64,000 bases of DNA. It comes from Polytrichum commune (taxonomy: Eukaryota > Streptophyta > Polytrichopsida > Polytrichales > Polytrichaceae). The stretch lies in contig OX485809.1 in the NCBI GenBank assembly GCA_950295325.1, positions 39,029,081 to 39,093,080 on the forward strand, written 5' to 3'. Both the position numbers and the translations under genes were made by a program. Under the pieces are notes generated by a model that saw only the letters and a list, made by a program, of their open reading frames with translations, ran no database searches and was not told the DNA's origin. Shown here one piece after another: positions 47,290 through 60,037 of the stretch (position 1 is the first letter of the stretch; the number at the start of each line of letters is the position of its first letter).

Positions 47290-49080
47290 TCTACCCCAAC
47301 ATGGCGAAGAACATGCCAATGCGGGATTTTTGGACAATCCTTTGAATATGCGCGAAGCATTGACATTCAAAGATGCAAGTAGGTGGGAGGCTGCAATGCA
47401 AGAGGAGTATGACTCGCTATGACCAACAATATGTGGGAATTGACCAACCTTCCAAAGGATCACATGAGTGTAGGATGTACCAATAATGATGCATCGGGTA
47501 AAATTCTTAGATATAAGGTGCAATTAGTAACAAAAGAATATTCTCAAGTGGCCGGGGTGAATTTCAAAAAGATCTTTGCCCATGTGGCCAAATTTATTAG
47601 CATTAAATTCATTCTTGCAATAGGAGTGGCCATGGATTTTGAGATCCACCACATGGACGTAAAAACAACATTTTTGAATGAAGTATTGGAGGTGGAGATT
47701 GACACGAATTAACTGGAGGGTTTCATACAAGAGGGGAAAAGACACCTTGTGTGGAAATTCAAGAAAGTTTTGTATGGGATCAAGCAATTGCCGAGGGCAT
47801 GGTACCACCGTATCGACTTGTTCTTCACCAACAAGGGCTTTTATAGAGCCAAACAAATCATATGTTGTATGTCAAACAAACGGGTGAGTATTTGTTGGTG
47901 ACAATCCTCTACGTGGATGATTTGATCATATTGGCAAGCAATGTAACCCAATTGAAGTTGCTCAAATCATAATTTGAGGAAGAATTTGAGATGAGTGATT
48001 TTGGACAATTGTATTTTTGCCTAGAAGTGGAATTTGAGAGGAATATAGAAGCCCATACCATCATCATGAACCAAAATAACTACATTAAGGAGGGCCTCAA
48101 GCGTTTCAATATGGAAGAATGCAAACCAGTTGAAACTTTGTTCGATATGAATTCAAAATTGTTAAAACTTTTGGATGAAGAATTTGGGAATATGCAAAGG
48201 GAAATGGAAGGTGTTCTATACAAGGTCGGGGTTGGATCTCTCATGTATGCAATGGTGGCCACAAGGGCCGATATTACATTTGTGGTGAGTACAGTGAGCC
48301 AATTCATGTCGAAAGCTGGTCCACCGCATTAGATGGCCATAAAACACATTACGAGGTATTTGAATGGTACTTTAGACTTTGAATTATGCCTCGGAGGTAA
48401 GAATATTGCCTTGAGAGGATTTTGCGATGCAGATTGGGCAAGAGATACAAACGACCGGTGATGACCCTAAACCCTAAACCCTACACTGTCACTAGCTATT
48501 GCACGAAGAAAGCAGTTTGACTTAGATAACTTTTGGCGGATGTGGAATACGTGCAAGAAAGACTAAAATTCACCATGTGTGACAATCTATGATGCATAAC
48601 ACTTGCAAAAAATCCCACACACCATTCTCACACCAAACATCACTTCATTAGAGAGAAACTAGAAAACCAAGAGATATGTTTGAAGTATTGTCCAATGGAA
48701 AATATGATAGTAGACGTGCTTAACAAACTACTTGCAAAGGATAGGCATCAAGCATTAACAAGGGCAATGGGTTTAGAAGCCTTTGACTACTCGCAAAGTG
48801 GGAGTGTAGAAGGTAGAGCATTAGATTGCTTGTAGTCAATAAGAATGCAATGGAAGAGGCAAGAAAAAAATAAGGTTAGAATAAGGCTACAATGGTAGTC
48901 CGAAGAGGGATAAGAATTGTCCCATATTATTTGTACGAACCAATGAAAAGAAGAAAAACAATTAAAAAACAAAACAAGGAGAGCATGAGTTCATCTCACT
49001 CCAAACATTGTTCATATGCCTTTGTGTATGTGTATATGTGTGCAATCTTATCTCTAGTTCTCTCGATATCCAATACCCAC
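47290..49080 (+). mobile_element. Ty1/copia LTR retrotransposon fossil (RT-RNase H part)
   Basis: Plus-strand blocks in the order of copia pol: WEAAMQEEYDSL-like start, IHHMDVKTTFLNEV, YGIKQLPRAWY, LYVDDLI-type region, then an RNase H block with CDADWARDTN. A purine-rich stretch at about 48794..48803 precedes a likely 3' LTR beginning TGTAGAAGG. Its end near 49080 is a guess. The gag, protease and integrase parts and the 5' LTR were not found, so it is 5'-truncated. Several breaks interrupt the coding part; it is an old fossil. Confidence 0.8.
48465..48483. repeat. Interstitial telomere-like repeat
   Basis: CCCTAAACCCTAAACCCTA, i.e. about 2.7 units of the plant telomere repeat, lies within the copia fossil. 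Confidence 0.85.
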
Positions 49081-49239
49081 ATTGTAGAGTAAAGTGGTAG
49101 GAAGGAAAATTATGTTTGGTGCGAGAGGATGTGAGAAAATAGTCACCAATGGGGTGGATTTAGAATTCATGCACCGATCAAGCACAACCACCATAAAGAC
49201 CAAAAACCACAAAGTAATATTTTGAAGTTGATCTTTAAC
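49081..49239. other. Unassigned flank
   Basis: Short stretch between the copia fossil and repeat K. Nothing recognised. Confidence 0.5.
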
Positions 49240-49655
49240 AAGAAAACGGTAGAACCGTGAGGCTCTATCCTTGACTATGAAAGACTATAATTGTAGCTGT
49301 CCACTTTGCTCATGCCAATCCATGGCTATTTACTATACCAAACCTTTCTTGGATTTTGTGCACCTTCTTCTCAAATGCGGGCCAAGGATTGAAGCTACTC
49401 ATTTATCACCCGAAAATTTTAAAATAAATAATCAAGAATTGCTGAAATAACTATAGTTAACTACATTTATTTTAATGCATTTTAGGGAGAACATATATAT
49501 ATATATAATAGTTAACATCCACATTAAATAAAGTGGACCAAATATAACAAGAACAAGTATAACATCCAAGTGTGAACATTGTGTGGTTAGGAAATTTGCT
49601 CTTGAAACGAAGAAGTTGATGCATAGTCTCTGCCCTACAGACAAAGCCAATAAAT
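49240..49655 (-). repeat. Dispersed repeat K, minus orientation
   Basis: Complement of 26430..26860 over its full length, including AGAACCGTGAGGCTC and a (TA)n stretch at the same internal point. Confidence 0.8.
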
Positions 49656-49997
49656 TGAAGCCAACAACCTTCCAAGTTTGACCCACCCCATCACCAATTG
49701 AGAAACATAGATTTCTTACATGCATGACATTGACCAATTGCAGACCTTGTGCACATGATGGACACATCGTGCAATTGTTTTCAAGATATAGAGAAATCAT
49801 TAGTGCAATTGCACATGTCATTAATGTTCTACTAAACCAAACACTTTAATCATTAGTTTACCTCTCTCTCTCCACATCCAACTATGTTGATTATCCTAAT
49901 TATCAAAAGATCTATGAAGCACTATTTATCTCAACACTATTCATTCATATCAACACTAAAGGTATTGATTCAAATTCCTTGGTTCAAATTCACAATT
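49656..49997. other. No gene recognised
   Basis: AT-rich. A minus frame (49432..49821) spans repeat K and this stretch, but it has no recognisable domain. Confidence 0.5.
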
Positions 49998-50489
49998 GCT
50001 AAGGGCCACTTCACACACGAGCCAAGAGCCGTGACCATGAAATTGTGAGAAAGGCCATCCCAAGATACCTTCAAAATCATGTAGTGTGGTCATAGATCCT
50101 CAAGTGTAGAGTGAAGTCACATGTGATCAAGCCCTCAACCAAATGCTATTTCAATGAAGATCTATTCATGTGGTTCATCACACATGATAGAATAGAGTAA
50201 TTCAATGGTTGTGAGCATTCGGAGCGCCATGGTCTCCTGATTTTGTGTTAGGCCTACCTCAAAGAGGTGGTTTTTTGAAAAATAGTCCAAGTGACCATGA
50301 AACATGATCCATTTGATGTCATGTAGGAATCCATGTAGAGTTTACATCCATCTTGCATTTACATACTATGTTGGTCCCTCAAGCAGAGTGTGAATTAAAC
50401 TTGGACAACTCCACCTTTTCCACCAATGAGAGTGCTTGAAGTACAAAGGTCACAGGCTCTCGGTCTCGTGTGTGAAGTGACCCTAACTT
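49998..50489. mobile_element. TTCACAC-end element, uninterrupted reference copy
   Basis: Ends AAGGGCCACTTCACACACGA and inverted TAGGGTCACTTCACACACGA, about 490 bases. The flanks CAATTGCT and AACTTGCT agree at six of eight bases and may be a decayed target repeat. The interior matches 36225..36642 and the outer parts of 27304..28398. Confidence 0.8.
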
Positions 50490-50699
50490 GCTCAAACTTC
50501 TAATGCTCAAATCCATCAGCTGGAGGTGTCCACATTAGCATCATATACCTTACATAATTCCTTATGAGCTTGCGTGAAGACTGAGCAATTGAAATTTGGT
50601 CTGTCCATTTACACCAAAGTTAAGTTACTTTCAAAAGACTTAATTTTTATTATTAAAAACTAATATTAAATAGTATCAACACTTTACTTTAATAAGCAG

Positions 50700-52134
50700 G
50701 GCACCTGGCATCCCGGAAGTGTGAACAACAGGCAAGGGGTGCTCCTCACCTTTTCTAACGAATGTCATCCATATTCCTATCTACATCCACTTCCACATCC
50801 ATGCCTTCTTCCGCGAACCCTAGAGCTCACCATTTCACCGACTTGCGACCTCGCTAACTTAGCTATCACAGATCTGTGCGGGCACACATACCCTTGCATT
50901 TTGGCTCCATCGCCAGGCTTACCTGTCCCAACGGCTGCAAGTTTAGCACTTTTCGCGGTGTTTTTAATTGAGTTTTGAGCGATTTTGGTCCAGTTTTGGT
51001 GCCGATCCGAGTCAGGTGAGTTCTTATTTTTCTGAGATCGTTTTTGTGTCTTCGCTTCCATGTTCGCCACATGTGTGTGAGTTAGGAATGGATTGGGTTA
51101 TGCTATAATAAGTCTCTTATGTGAGAGAAGTTCTCCTGAGTGACTGCTGTTAGTAGAGTGGTTGAATATGAATGTTGCTTCCTGTTGTGCTGATCTTTTT
51201 TTCCACTGAGTCTGATACGATCGTGACCTATTGGTATGAAGAGGATTCCTGAGTGCATCTTTCTTTCCCATTATGCTCGAGTCTTTTCCGATGCACTGTG
51301 ATTTGCGCGCTATCTTGGAAGAATTTTGAACAGTAAGAGAATGAAAGAGAACACCGAGAGACAAAGTTAAGTATCGATCTCGCAATTACAGAGAAAACAG
51401 ATATCGTTGATGAAGTTGTGATTCCTTTCGCAACCGAGAGGATTTAGCGACGTAGTAGTACCTAAGGGGAACCATGAGATGGATCTTGAAACAGGCTGGG
51501 GTTGGGTGAATGTTCAATACATCAAGATCGAGAATAGGTGCGATGGGAGTTATAACAAATTGGACTAGTGTCACTGAGCTGTGGCTTTTGTGAAGTTATC
51601 GGAATCTCTTATGTGTTTAGATTACTGCAGATTCGGTACTTTGGTGCCGAAATACAAGTATTTTGAGGTGACACGTTGACTTTCGTAATGACAAATAACA
51701 CGTGTCAATTCACTCAAAATTTGAAATCATTTGTGTCGAACCTGCTTATTGTCTATGGGTGGTTTAACTTTTATAAGTGGGTGACAAGTTGAGCAACATG
51801 TGTATGATATTGAATCCTGTATACCGCAATTCAGAGTTACGAAGGAGGAGGCGGAGACGAGTATATGACAGGCACAACAGAGAGTCCGCCTATGGATGTT
51901 GCCGAGGAAGCATGTCAGCAGCATAATTCCAAAGAAGAATTAGACCGCAACGAATCCGTGAGGGCCCGGGTTCTTGCCATCTCACAGATTGAACCCGTGG
52001 GAGAGGCCTTGCTTCTGGACGCTGTCAAGGTGGTGGAGCCAGCTGCTCAACCATCAGAGCTGGATGACGGTGAAGATGAAGTTCGCCGCAAGCTGATGTC
52101 GATTTCATATGTGGATACTGAGTTACTAACATAG
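50700..52134 (+). CDS. Small protein of unknown function (89 aa) with a 5'-leader intron
   Basis: The coding exon is 51865..52134, ATG to TAG, in a GC-richer island. The acidic-rich protein holds two similar motifs, VRARVLAIS (32-40) and VRRKLMSIS (73-81), about 40 residues apart. An upstream exon ends at a strong donor GTCAG|gtgagt (51015/51016), and an acceptor ATTCAG|AGTTACG sits at 51834/51835, so an 819-base leader intron fits well. The upstream exon's start (about 50700) is a guess. It includes ATGs that would be uORFs if transcribed. No signal peptide or membrane segment. I do not recognise the family, although short plant proteins with R-x-K-L-x-S-I-S motifs exist. Coding status rests on composition, splice signals and motif symmetry. 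Confidence 0.6.
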
Positions 52135-53330
52135 TAACTTCCAATGGTCTATCTTGAGTTTTCTCTTGATGGTGCTTACCATCAATTGAGCAATACAATA
52201 GCGGGGTGTTGATTATGATGAAGGATATGAAGGGCCTTTCCTTGATCTTCGTACAGCTTACAAATTTCTGGGGAAGTATCTCTGTGGAACAAGTTCAATT
52301 CATATGTTGAAAGTACTTGGTTTGATGTAAAGAGAGTGTCAAGTAGGTTTGAAATCTGTAAAATGTGCAATTTAAATATGGAAATATATTGGTTTTAATG
52401 GAACAAACCAGATTCTCATGGGCACAAATGTATTGGGAACTTTTCCTTGCAAGGCGTTTATATCAATGGATGGGATTAAGAAGGTACAGGTGCACCGTGA
52501 TTTCTCTGTTTGTTGCCATGGGAGGAATTGTGCATCACATGAATATTTCTTTCTATAACTGATCCTTTCTTAACTAGTATCACTGAAGCCCTCTTCCTCC
52601 CTACTGAAGTCTATACTATGGCAGAATCGACGTACGGAATCTCCTACTACAGCTATTTTTCTGCAGCATATCATGCTTGTCATCTCTATGATTTATGCGG
52701 TTTGTGATATTTTTGGAATTGTTTTTATACTTTGAGTAGACTTGTTTGGAAGTTTGAAATTCAGCAACTTCAAACCTGTTGTCATGGCCCTGGAGATCCA
52801 GACCCATGCGCATGAACTTTACAGAAGCAAACATGTAATGGGACAAGACTATTTGCATGAAGTTACATCTGTACTGCATTCTGAGGTTAATTTACAAGGG
52901 ATTCAGTCCTTATATGAAAAGTGTGCTCTTTTCTTCTATTTTTCTTTGCTGAAATTCACAAAATTGTCACAAATTCATAAAAGTTATTGGCATCAATACG
53001 AGTGTGCAACATCAATTAAGAATTATTCATCAGGCTTTTTGTGAACCAGAACCATTTTAAGGACTTTCGAAGGGAGACAAGTTTGTGTGATAGAGGTTTA
53101 TATCTTAAACCCCAATGTCCTATGTGACCATAATATGGTTGTGAGCAATTTACTCTAACCCCTTTGACACTACATTAAATATACCAATTAGTGAGGGTGG
53201 TTACTAATTCAAGTCACACACACAATCTAGTCAAATCTCAAAGTTACCAAAGGTTGAAGTTGCTATCAAATGACTGAATTAATGACTATGATAAATTTTA
53301 TGCTCCTTTACCAAATATTCAAGAAAATTA
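52135..53330. other. 3' flank of the small gene; no further gene called
   Basis: The first few hundred bases may be 3' UTR. Frames around 52365..53044 are short and unrecognised. Confidence 0.45.
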
Positions 53331-53445
53331 ATGCGTGCTTGTGATTAATGTGCGCCACATGCTTGTCGATGAATAGTGCCAAGTGCTGATACTTTCATGC
53401 CAAGTGCTGGTACTTTAAGTGAATAATGCCAAGTGTTGAGATACA
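53331..53445. repeat. Short direct repeats
   Basis: TGCCAAGTGCTGATACTTT, TGCCAAGTGCTGGTACTTT and TGCCAAGTGTTGAGATAC follow each other within about 75 bases. Confidence 0.7.
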
Positions 53446-54116
53446 ATGCTTCCTAGTCTTAAATCTAAGATCTTTTGGTGGCACAAATTCATGGTATAAA
53501 GGAATTTTAGTATCATCACTAATTTTCCATCCTCATCAATTTCCCACTCAATAATTGGTATATTTAGTGTAATTTGTTTGGTTTCTTGATTGTTTCAACT
53601 ATTCCCCTTGTTCATGTTCAAGTTTGCTATGTTTTGCCTCGTGGATGATTTTGATTCAATAGAGTTAGCTATTTCTGGATATGGGAGTGTGCTCTCAACT
53701 ACTTTATAGTAGAATTGGTCCATGAACCAAAACTTGACATATGTTACCTCTATAGTTCAGGGGCAACATATCATAAACATGTTTTGTGTCGATCCCTATG
53801 TGCAAATGATTCTCAATTGATCTGAAAATTCCCATGACACTAAATGGAACATATTCTAAACATTTATAGGTGGAATTTTTAGTTGGACATGTGTTGGTGG
53901 GAGTAAATCCATATAGAAGGTGTCCAATTGTAGCACTACTCCCTCAAATTGCAAAGCTTCCCCCAAAATCACAAAATAAATGTCTCAAGATTTGTGAGCT
54001 GATTTCTAGGTGTATTTCCCTCTTTTGAATGAGGGTAACATTTTGACATTTGGACATGATTTGAAAAAAAAAACTAACCCTAATTTAATTTCTAAACTGT
54101 TGCCCCTCAAGACCAC
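53446..54116. other. No gene recognised
   Basis: AT-rich, short frames only. Confidence 0.5.
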
Positions 54117-54338
54117 TCCACATTAATGGTATTTAGTGTCACTTATTATTTGAAGTTACGTTTTGCTATAACTTTTTACTATGGAACTCATTGGTTACCA
54201 AAAAAGGTCAAAATGGTTGTTTGGACACTATATAACAATAACATCTTGCTTGGTAAGAATTTACATTACCAATGAAATGTTATAGCAATGCGTAATACCA
54301 TATAATAAGTGACACTATATATCATGAATGGTGTATTG
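54117..54338. mobile_element. CACTAAAT-end MITE (family A), copy 3
   Basis: Arms with ATTTAGTGTCACTTATTAT and inverted ATATAGTGTCACTTATTAT; both continue to a GCTATAAC word. The interior GGTTGTTTGGACACTATATA matches copies 1 and 2. Confidence 0.8.
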
Positions 54339-55667
54339 ACATTTCTATTGTAATCTCCTACATAATAAAACTTCAACGTTTATAATTTTTATTGTTAGTA
54401 GTCACTCTTAACCTGCAAACATCTATATGATTAGACTTATCAAAAGAGCTTTAGATCTTTAGATACGGTCGCTGAAATTGAGGTCGGGAAGTTAGACGTG
54501 GTCAAGGGTCCAAGTTTTCTCTTGGATTGTAAGATGGGTGACTTGTAAAGCCAATTTCCCACCAAAAGAAATGGTTGGAAATGACTTAAAGATAACATCC
54601 ATACATTTGGAAGTTATATGTATACATTTTATTTGAGCCTTGTGATATGGAGGAACCACAACCAACACTTTTACTTATTCCAACTGTATGAATATGGTTC
54701 CTTATAGCAACTCTATAATTACTTCATGAGGTACACATGTATCATAATTTTGATTTAAGAAAAAGGAAATATTTCATATTTAATTCAAATCCATTTATGT
54801 AAAATTGGATGTGTAAAGTAGCCTATATTTAGCACGCCATGTTACAAGGATCAAGAAAACGTACAACATTTTAAGACAATAGGGACCAAATGCCCTCTAT
54901 ATAGAGATCAAAACTAACACTAATGTATTTGTATGTATTGAAAGACTTCTACAACAAGATGCATATTACTCACATAAAAGGACTTCAACACATTCTAAGA
55001 CTCGAACTTAGGTTAGAAATAAATCAAGAAGCCTAACCAAGCATCAAACATTGTGAAGTAAGTTCCCTCTTTACTACATTGTGTACCGCAAGGCTGCGGT
55101 ATCACACACAACCAAAACCTACATAGGCAACACCCTGTCATACACTCCTAGGCAAGAGCTCAAGACACACACCAAAACCCAACTACTCACCTTCCTGTGC
55201 GTACTTAAAGGGTACCAAGGAGAGAGATGAAATCATTACTTGAAGAGGAAGGCAACTATCACAGTCCTTTCAAACGAGAGCATGAAGAGTAAGAGTGAGA
55301 TGGCGATCTCATTACTTGGACATCCTAATTGACAAGTTCTAGTCAGCAAAGTGATGACTTGGACAAACCCTAAACAATAGTATGTATGCAAATTTTAAAT
55401 CCAATTCTCAATCAATACATATATGTTGAGCTAATTGAAAAAGTGCAATAGATAGATTGCTTGAATGAAGCTAAGGCCCAAGTTATAATCTAGAAATACA
55501 TGTTGTTTGTGAAAACCAAAAAACTTTCCACATAGCTCCGTGTGGAGGATTAAATCCAAACCTCCATCCACGATTCCCATCCACATCAAGAGAAGTCAAG
55601 ACTCACATCAATATTAACAAATTCACATCCATGATCATACTTGCATTGATTATCCCAAATAGCGTGT
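54339..55667. other. No gene recognised
   Basis: AT-rich unassigned DNA. I see no frame above 60 codons that looks coding. Confidence 0.5.
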
Positions 55668-55845
55668 GTTACTATTCAGTGGTTACATAGTGCAATAATG
55701 TCTTACTCAGGAGTTCAATTTTTACAAACGAAAGTTCAATAGGGTGTTTGTACACTATAGAACATGAACGACTTTGCTTGGTAAACTATTACTTTCTTAT
55801 CAAATAATTATAGCACATAGTCACGTAGAAATATTTACTTGTATG
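55668..55845. mobile_element. Family A relative, copy 4
   Basis: Shares AATGTCTTACTCAGGA, GAAAGTTCAA and GACTTTGCTTGGTA with 61430..61620 and, more weakly, the centre of 54117..54338. The ends are eroded. Confidence 0.55.
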
Positions 55846-55889
55846 ACTCAGTTGGGACTTGTATAACATCCCAACTCCAAATGCCCTTG

Positions 55890-56057
55890 CATAGCATTAT
55901 TCAAATCCATAACAATGTTTTGTGGGACTGACAATATTCCACAAAATATTCCTTGATATTCCCCACATTCAATCTGAATGTGAGAAATATCGAAAAATAT
56001 TATGTGGAATACTATCAGTCCCACAAAACATGGTTATGGATTTGAATAACGTTATGT
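55890..56057. mobile_element. Hairpin element, family E, best copy
   Basis: Almost the whole 168 bases form one inverted repeat. The left arm holds TTCAAATCCATAACAATGTT and TTGTGGGACTGACAATATTC; the right arm is the complement with few changes. Confidence 0.85.
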
Positions 56058-59000
56058 GAGTCTAAATTGTTTGTTAATCTCTGAGTCCAATCTCTTCTCA
56101 TCTTGCTCATCAACTCCAACTCCATTGGAAGACATGTTCAATAAATTAAAGCTGGGTTATTTTGTGTGACAACATCTGATCTTCGTCCTCTTAATTGAAA
56201 TGCCAAAGCCAAAATAATTCCTCTTGGACTCGGTACCAACAGTGAATTAAAAACATCAAACACATCACAACTTTTGCACAAAATTGCACAAACCGCTCCG
56301 GCTTCTTTCCCATCTTCTATAATTCTCATAGTCACCAAACTAGATGTTTATTAATTCCCTCACATGGGGTTAATCCTTCACACCTATGTAGATGGAGCAT
56401 TCTTGTGGCCCTTTTAGGAAATTCATGGATAGTTGGTTTCCTTGGAAAGAATCTTCTTCTTCTTCATCTTCTTTCATTTATTTATTTATAATTTCAAGAA
56501 AGCCGAAATGGAGACAAGCATTGGAGTGATAAATCCACACATGGATGGAAATTGAACTTTTGCATCCATATATTTATATTTTCATCCAATATTGTTTACT
56601 TAATGAAAATTTTATGATTTTAAAGAATGATTTCAATGATTTTATCTATGAAAAAAAGAATATGTGCTATTTATTTAAAAAAATTAAAATCTGGTTTTTT
56701 TTTGTGTCCGAACAAATAGGGATGTTTGAAAGTGTTACAAGTGGTTGACACTAGCTAGGGACAAGTTTTTTTTGTGTTTGGAAAGTTCTTGAGTCCTTTC
56801 TTCTGGGGTTTGCATGCCCTGTTTTGTTGAGCTCTACTTGGATGTCATTCAGTTTTAGTATGACCTTTTGACCCGCAACGGAGGCCATGTCTACCAAACC
56901 AATTTTGTCAACTCAAGTACAATGACTGGGAGACCTCCTGATGTAAGCTTCACTCCTTCAAACTTCTAGGACCCTAGTGTATGACATGTGCATCGAGAGA
57001 CCTCTTGGTCCAATGTCTGAAAATAAGATGCGGAGGATTTAAATTGTATCCTACACTAAATAGAACACTCGATCATGCGTCATGCGTCCATTAGATTTCC
57101 TCCAATCTTAGATAGAATCATTATCCTAGTATTCTTATTTTTTGTTGTGAATCCTTGACCTTGATACCTATTTTGTCATCAACACATGCTAAGTAGAAGA
57201 ATTTCATCATTAATGTCTCTCATTCTAAATGTCGCCGATCCTCTACCATTCTTGTCCCTCCAAAAGCATAAAAAAAAAGTAACAAATTAAAATCAAAGAT
57301 AAGTACTCGTATTTCTTCAAAGCACTCAAAATCATTTTTTAGTATTTATTACATGCAACTGCATTCTCTGGAGTGGGTACACCTAAAATTTCTAGACCTA
57401 TGAATTGGATTTTGCATAATACTTCTTTTGAGGTTTCTTGTAGCATACCAAAAAGCTTCAAATTTTTAAGCTTCGAGAGGTCTCCCAATATTGTCGGAAG
57501 CATCAATATAGGGGTGACACCTTCATTGGAGTAGTGGTTCAAACACATAATTATAATGCGTAGTTTCTACGAAGGTGATAGAATATGACTATATTTAGGT
57601 CACCTTTGAGAATTGCATTTATGCCACGTGTTTGGACTTGACAAACAATATTTAAGTACTCGATGTAGAAGTGGATGACGACCATGATTGTAAGATAGAA
57701 TTGAGAATTTGAGAGATTTCTTAAAAAAATAGTTTTGGTGTAAGAAACCCCCTATCACAATTCCCTAAAAATTGTCCTAAAGCTTTGTCAAATATCCCTT
57801 CTGTAGGCTTATTTGGACTCCCTTTGACTTCTTTTGAAAACGGTTATACCCAACCTCTTCTTCTTTCCCAGAAATGTCTTCTATATTCCTTCGTTGCGGC
57901 TCTATCTTCTTTAGCTCTACCGTTAGTTGCTTTACTTACGGATGCAGATTGAGAATGACACCTCTCAAGGGCAAATTTCAGTTTGATTAACCTTCCTCTA
58001 GCGTGTGGCCTTTACAAAATAACATTTAAAATTCTATCGCGGTTGAATATAAAGGATTTTGATCTATGAAATCAAGTAGCAATGGTTGAGCATTGATATA
58101 TGGTTTCCCATAAATAAACTTATGTTCAGTCCTAAAAACTTCCCTCCATTCCAAACACCAAATCCTTGTGGGACAATTGGTGTGGTTGTGTGCTTTAATC
58201 TACTAGAATTCATCCTATATTAATGTTACACATTCAACATTTGCTCTTCACATGTCTTAAATTTCTTGTGCACCATAGGATCCTTCCCTCATTGCCTTCC
58301 TTGGTTTGTTTCAAAATTGTCTTAATTTCTCTCAAACTTCACTTTCTAAGAGTTGGTAGAGTAAGCTTGCACAATAATCCACATTCGACTATGGACATAT
58401 TCTCATTTCCATCAAAAAGCAATACATACATGCTTGACACAATATTCTTGTCAACAATTTCAAGTCGGGAATCACTCCCTTCAACAATTGTTCTAGCTCT
58501 CAACTTCAAACCCTCTAAGAAGAAGTATGATAGTTGAAAGATAAAAAATAAAAACAAAACCTTGCAGGTAGCTACTCTACTGAGGGAGGCAAGTCTATAG
58601 TATTTACTCTACACTCAAATGTGATCTAAAGAAAACATGTATTTTTTTTGCCTCCGCTATCTCCTTAAGGTGAGGTGGGGGAGAATATAGTGGCTCCTAG
58701 GCCCATGATTATAATTCTAATTGCCTAATTCCGTCCATAGTACACTATTTTCACTTATATAAGTACAATCTTCATCAATATAGTACTACAATGCTTATAG
58801 TGAAATTATTAGCCTAAATTTTTGGCTCACATAGGCCCCTCTTTTATTCTTTTGTGTTCTTGCAAAAGCTTCAAGTTTGGACTAACTTCTACCATGCTTG
58901 CTTGAAAAAAACTCCCCAATTTCTCGTATTGATGTGGAGTCCATAATCTTCTTCAAACCTAGGCTCCGTAGTTTCTTCCCATGGCAGTTGATCATTGTTA

Positions 59001-59282
59001 TAAGATTGGTTTTGCAATGCCCTAGGCTAGCTATTATCTTTGCTCGTGTGTGTGGCCGAAACCATTATCTCAGAGCTCCCGAGACTCACAGAGCTCCATG
59101 TTTGGAACCCCAAGCATGTTAGGAGGGCTCCGGAGATTTACACGACTTTTGTGGATGGAGCCATTCCCCCAACCTTCCAATTGATGTTGGGTTTTTGATG
59201 CATTCGCTTGGGTACCACAAAACTAATGGCAAAGGGCTTGACGTTGAATGCGTCAAGGCGCCCTTCTCCTTCATACCTATGA
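56058..59282. other. AT-rich, no gene recognised
   Basis: Frames stay below about 105 codons and none is recognised. 58223..58537 is open on both strands and low-complexity. No repeat ends were identified, so this is one of the emptiest parts of the window. Confidence 0.45.
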
Positions 59283-59510
59283 TCGGGGAGAACCGGCAGT
59301 TAGTTACCGATGAACCGGTTGAGTTTGAGAAATAACCACCGGTTGAAGTGCAAGACTTTGGGAGGATTACCGATCACTTTAGAGGAATTTATGGAATATA
59401 CCTCAAATCGATATAGAGAAACCCAAGGGTGTCAACACGTAACCGGTTGGACTTGCAAACACTCATATCTCAACCGATTATGCCCAAAAATCTCCCCGAT
59501 CACCGCTTCA
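59283..59510. repeat. Half copy of foldback family I
   Basis: Matches the left arm of 40324..40778 (GGGGAGAACCGGCAGTTAGT, TTTAGAGGAATTTATGGAAT, CACGTAACCGGTTGGACTTG). The opposite arm is absent. Confidence 0.75.
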
Positions 59511-60037
59511 CACCCAACGACAGCTTTCGTAAGTCACAAGAGATGTCACGAGTTTAAAGCTATGGTTGCAACCAAGACTTGCTGTTCAATCATAGTTGGT
59601 GGCACGCTCACAATCTTGTAGTTCATCTGTGGCATCATCTTATTCATACAGCTGCCATACCAGTGGGACCAATGTCCCAGCCAGCCAATCCGCCCGGTTC
59701 GGAGCCCCCTGCAGTAGGCAGTGGCTAACCAGGGAGCATGAGACAAATTCCCAAAACCGCTCCAGTTGGTTGGCTGCAAGGCACCCCTCCCTTGCAGCTA
59801 GCTAGCCGGAGCACATGTCCGTTAGCTCCAGTGTTGAACTAAAACCAACAACAAATTCCAACTTCTAAGTTGGTCGCTAGAGCAGTGACTGGTGCCCTGC
59901 CATGCCAAGCCAGCCCAACCGAATGTCTCCATGGCTAGGACCACCGACTAGCTAGCCCAACCAGACTCGGTGTGGCATGGCTTTTAATATGGCCATAACA
60001 CATGGTCGGCTACCCTCCGTGATTGCAAAACTGCTCT
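59511..60037. other. No gene recognised; GC-richer stretch
   Basis: Contains repeated GCTAGCTAGCC and CCAGCCAGCCAA words. The frames at 59546..59805 overlap each other on both strands and match nothing known. Confidence 0.45.

Noticed and set aside
53331-53445. Short spaced direct repeats as a CRISPR array
   Set aside because: Only three imperfect units without regular unique spacers, in plant nuclear DNA.
59546-59805. Overlapping frames on both strands in a GC-richer stretch
   Set aside because: The frames are mutual shadows with no recognisable motif and no conserved partner in the window.
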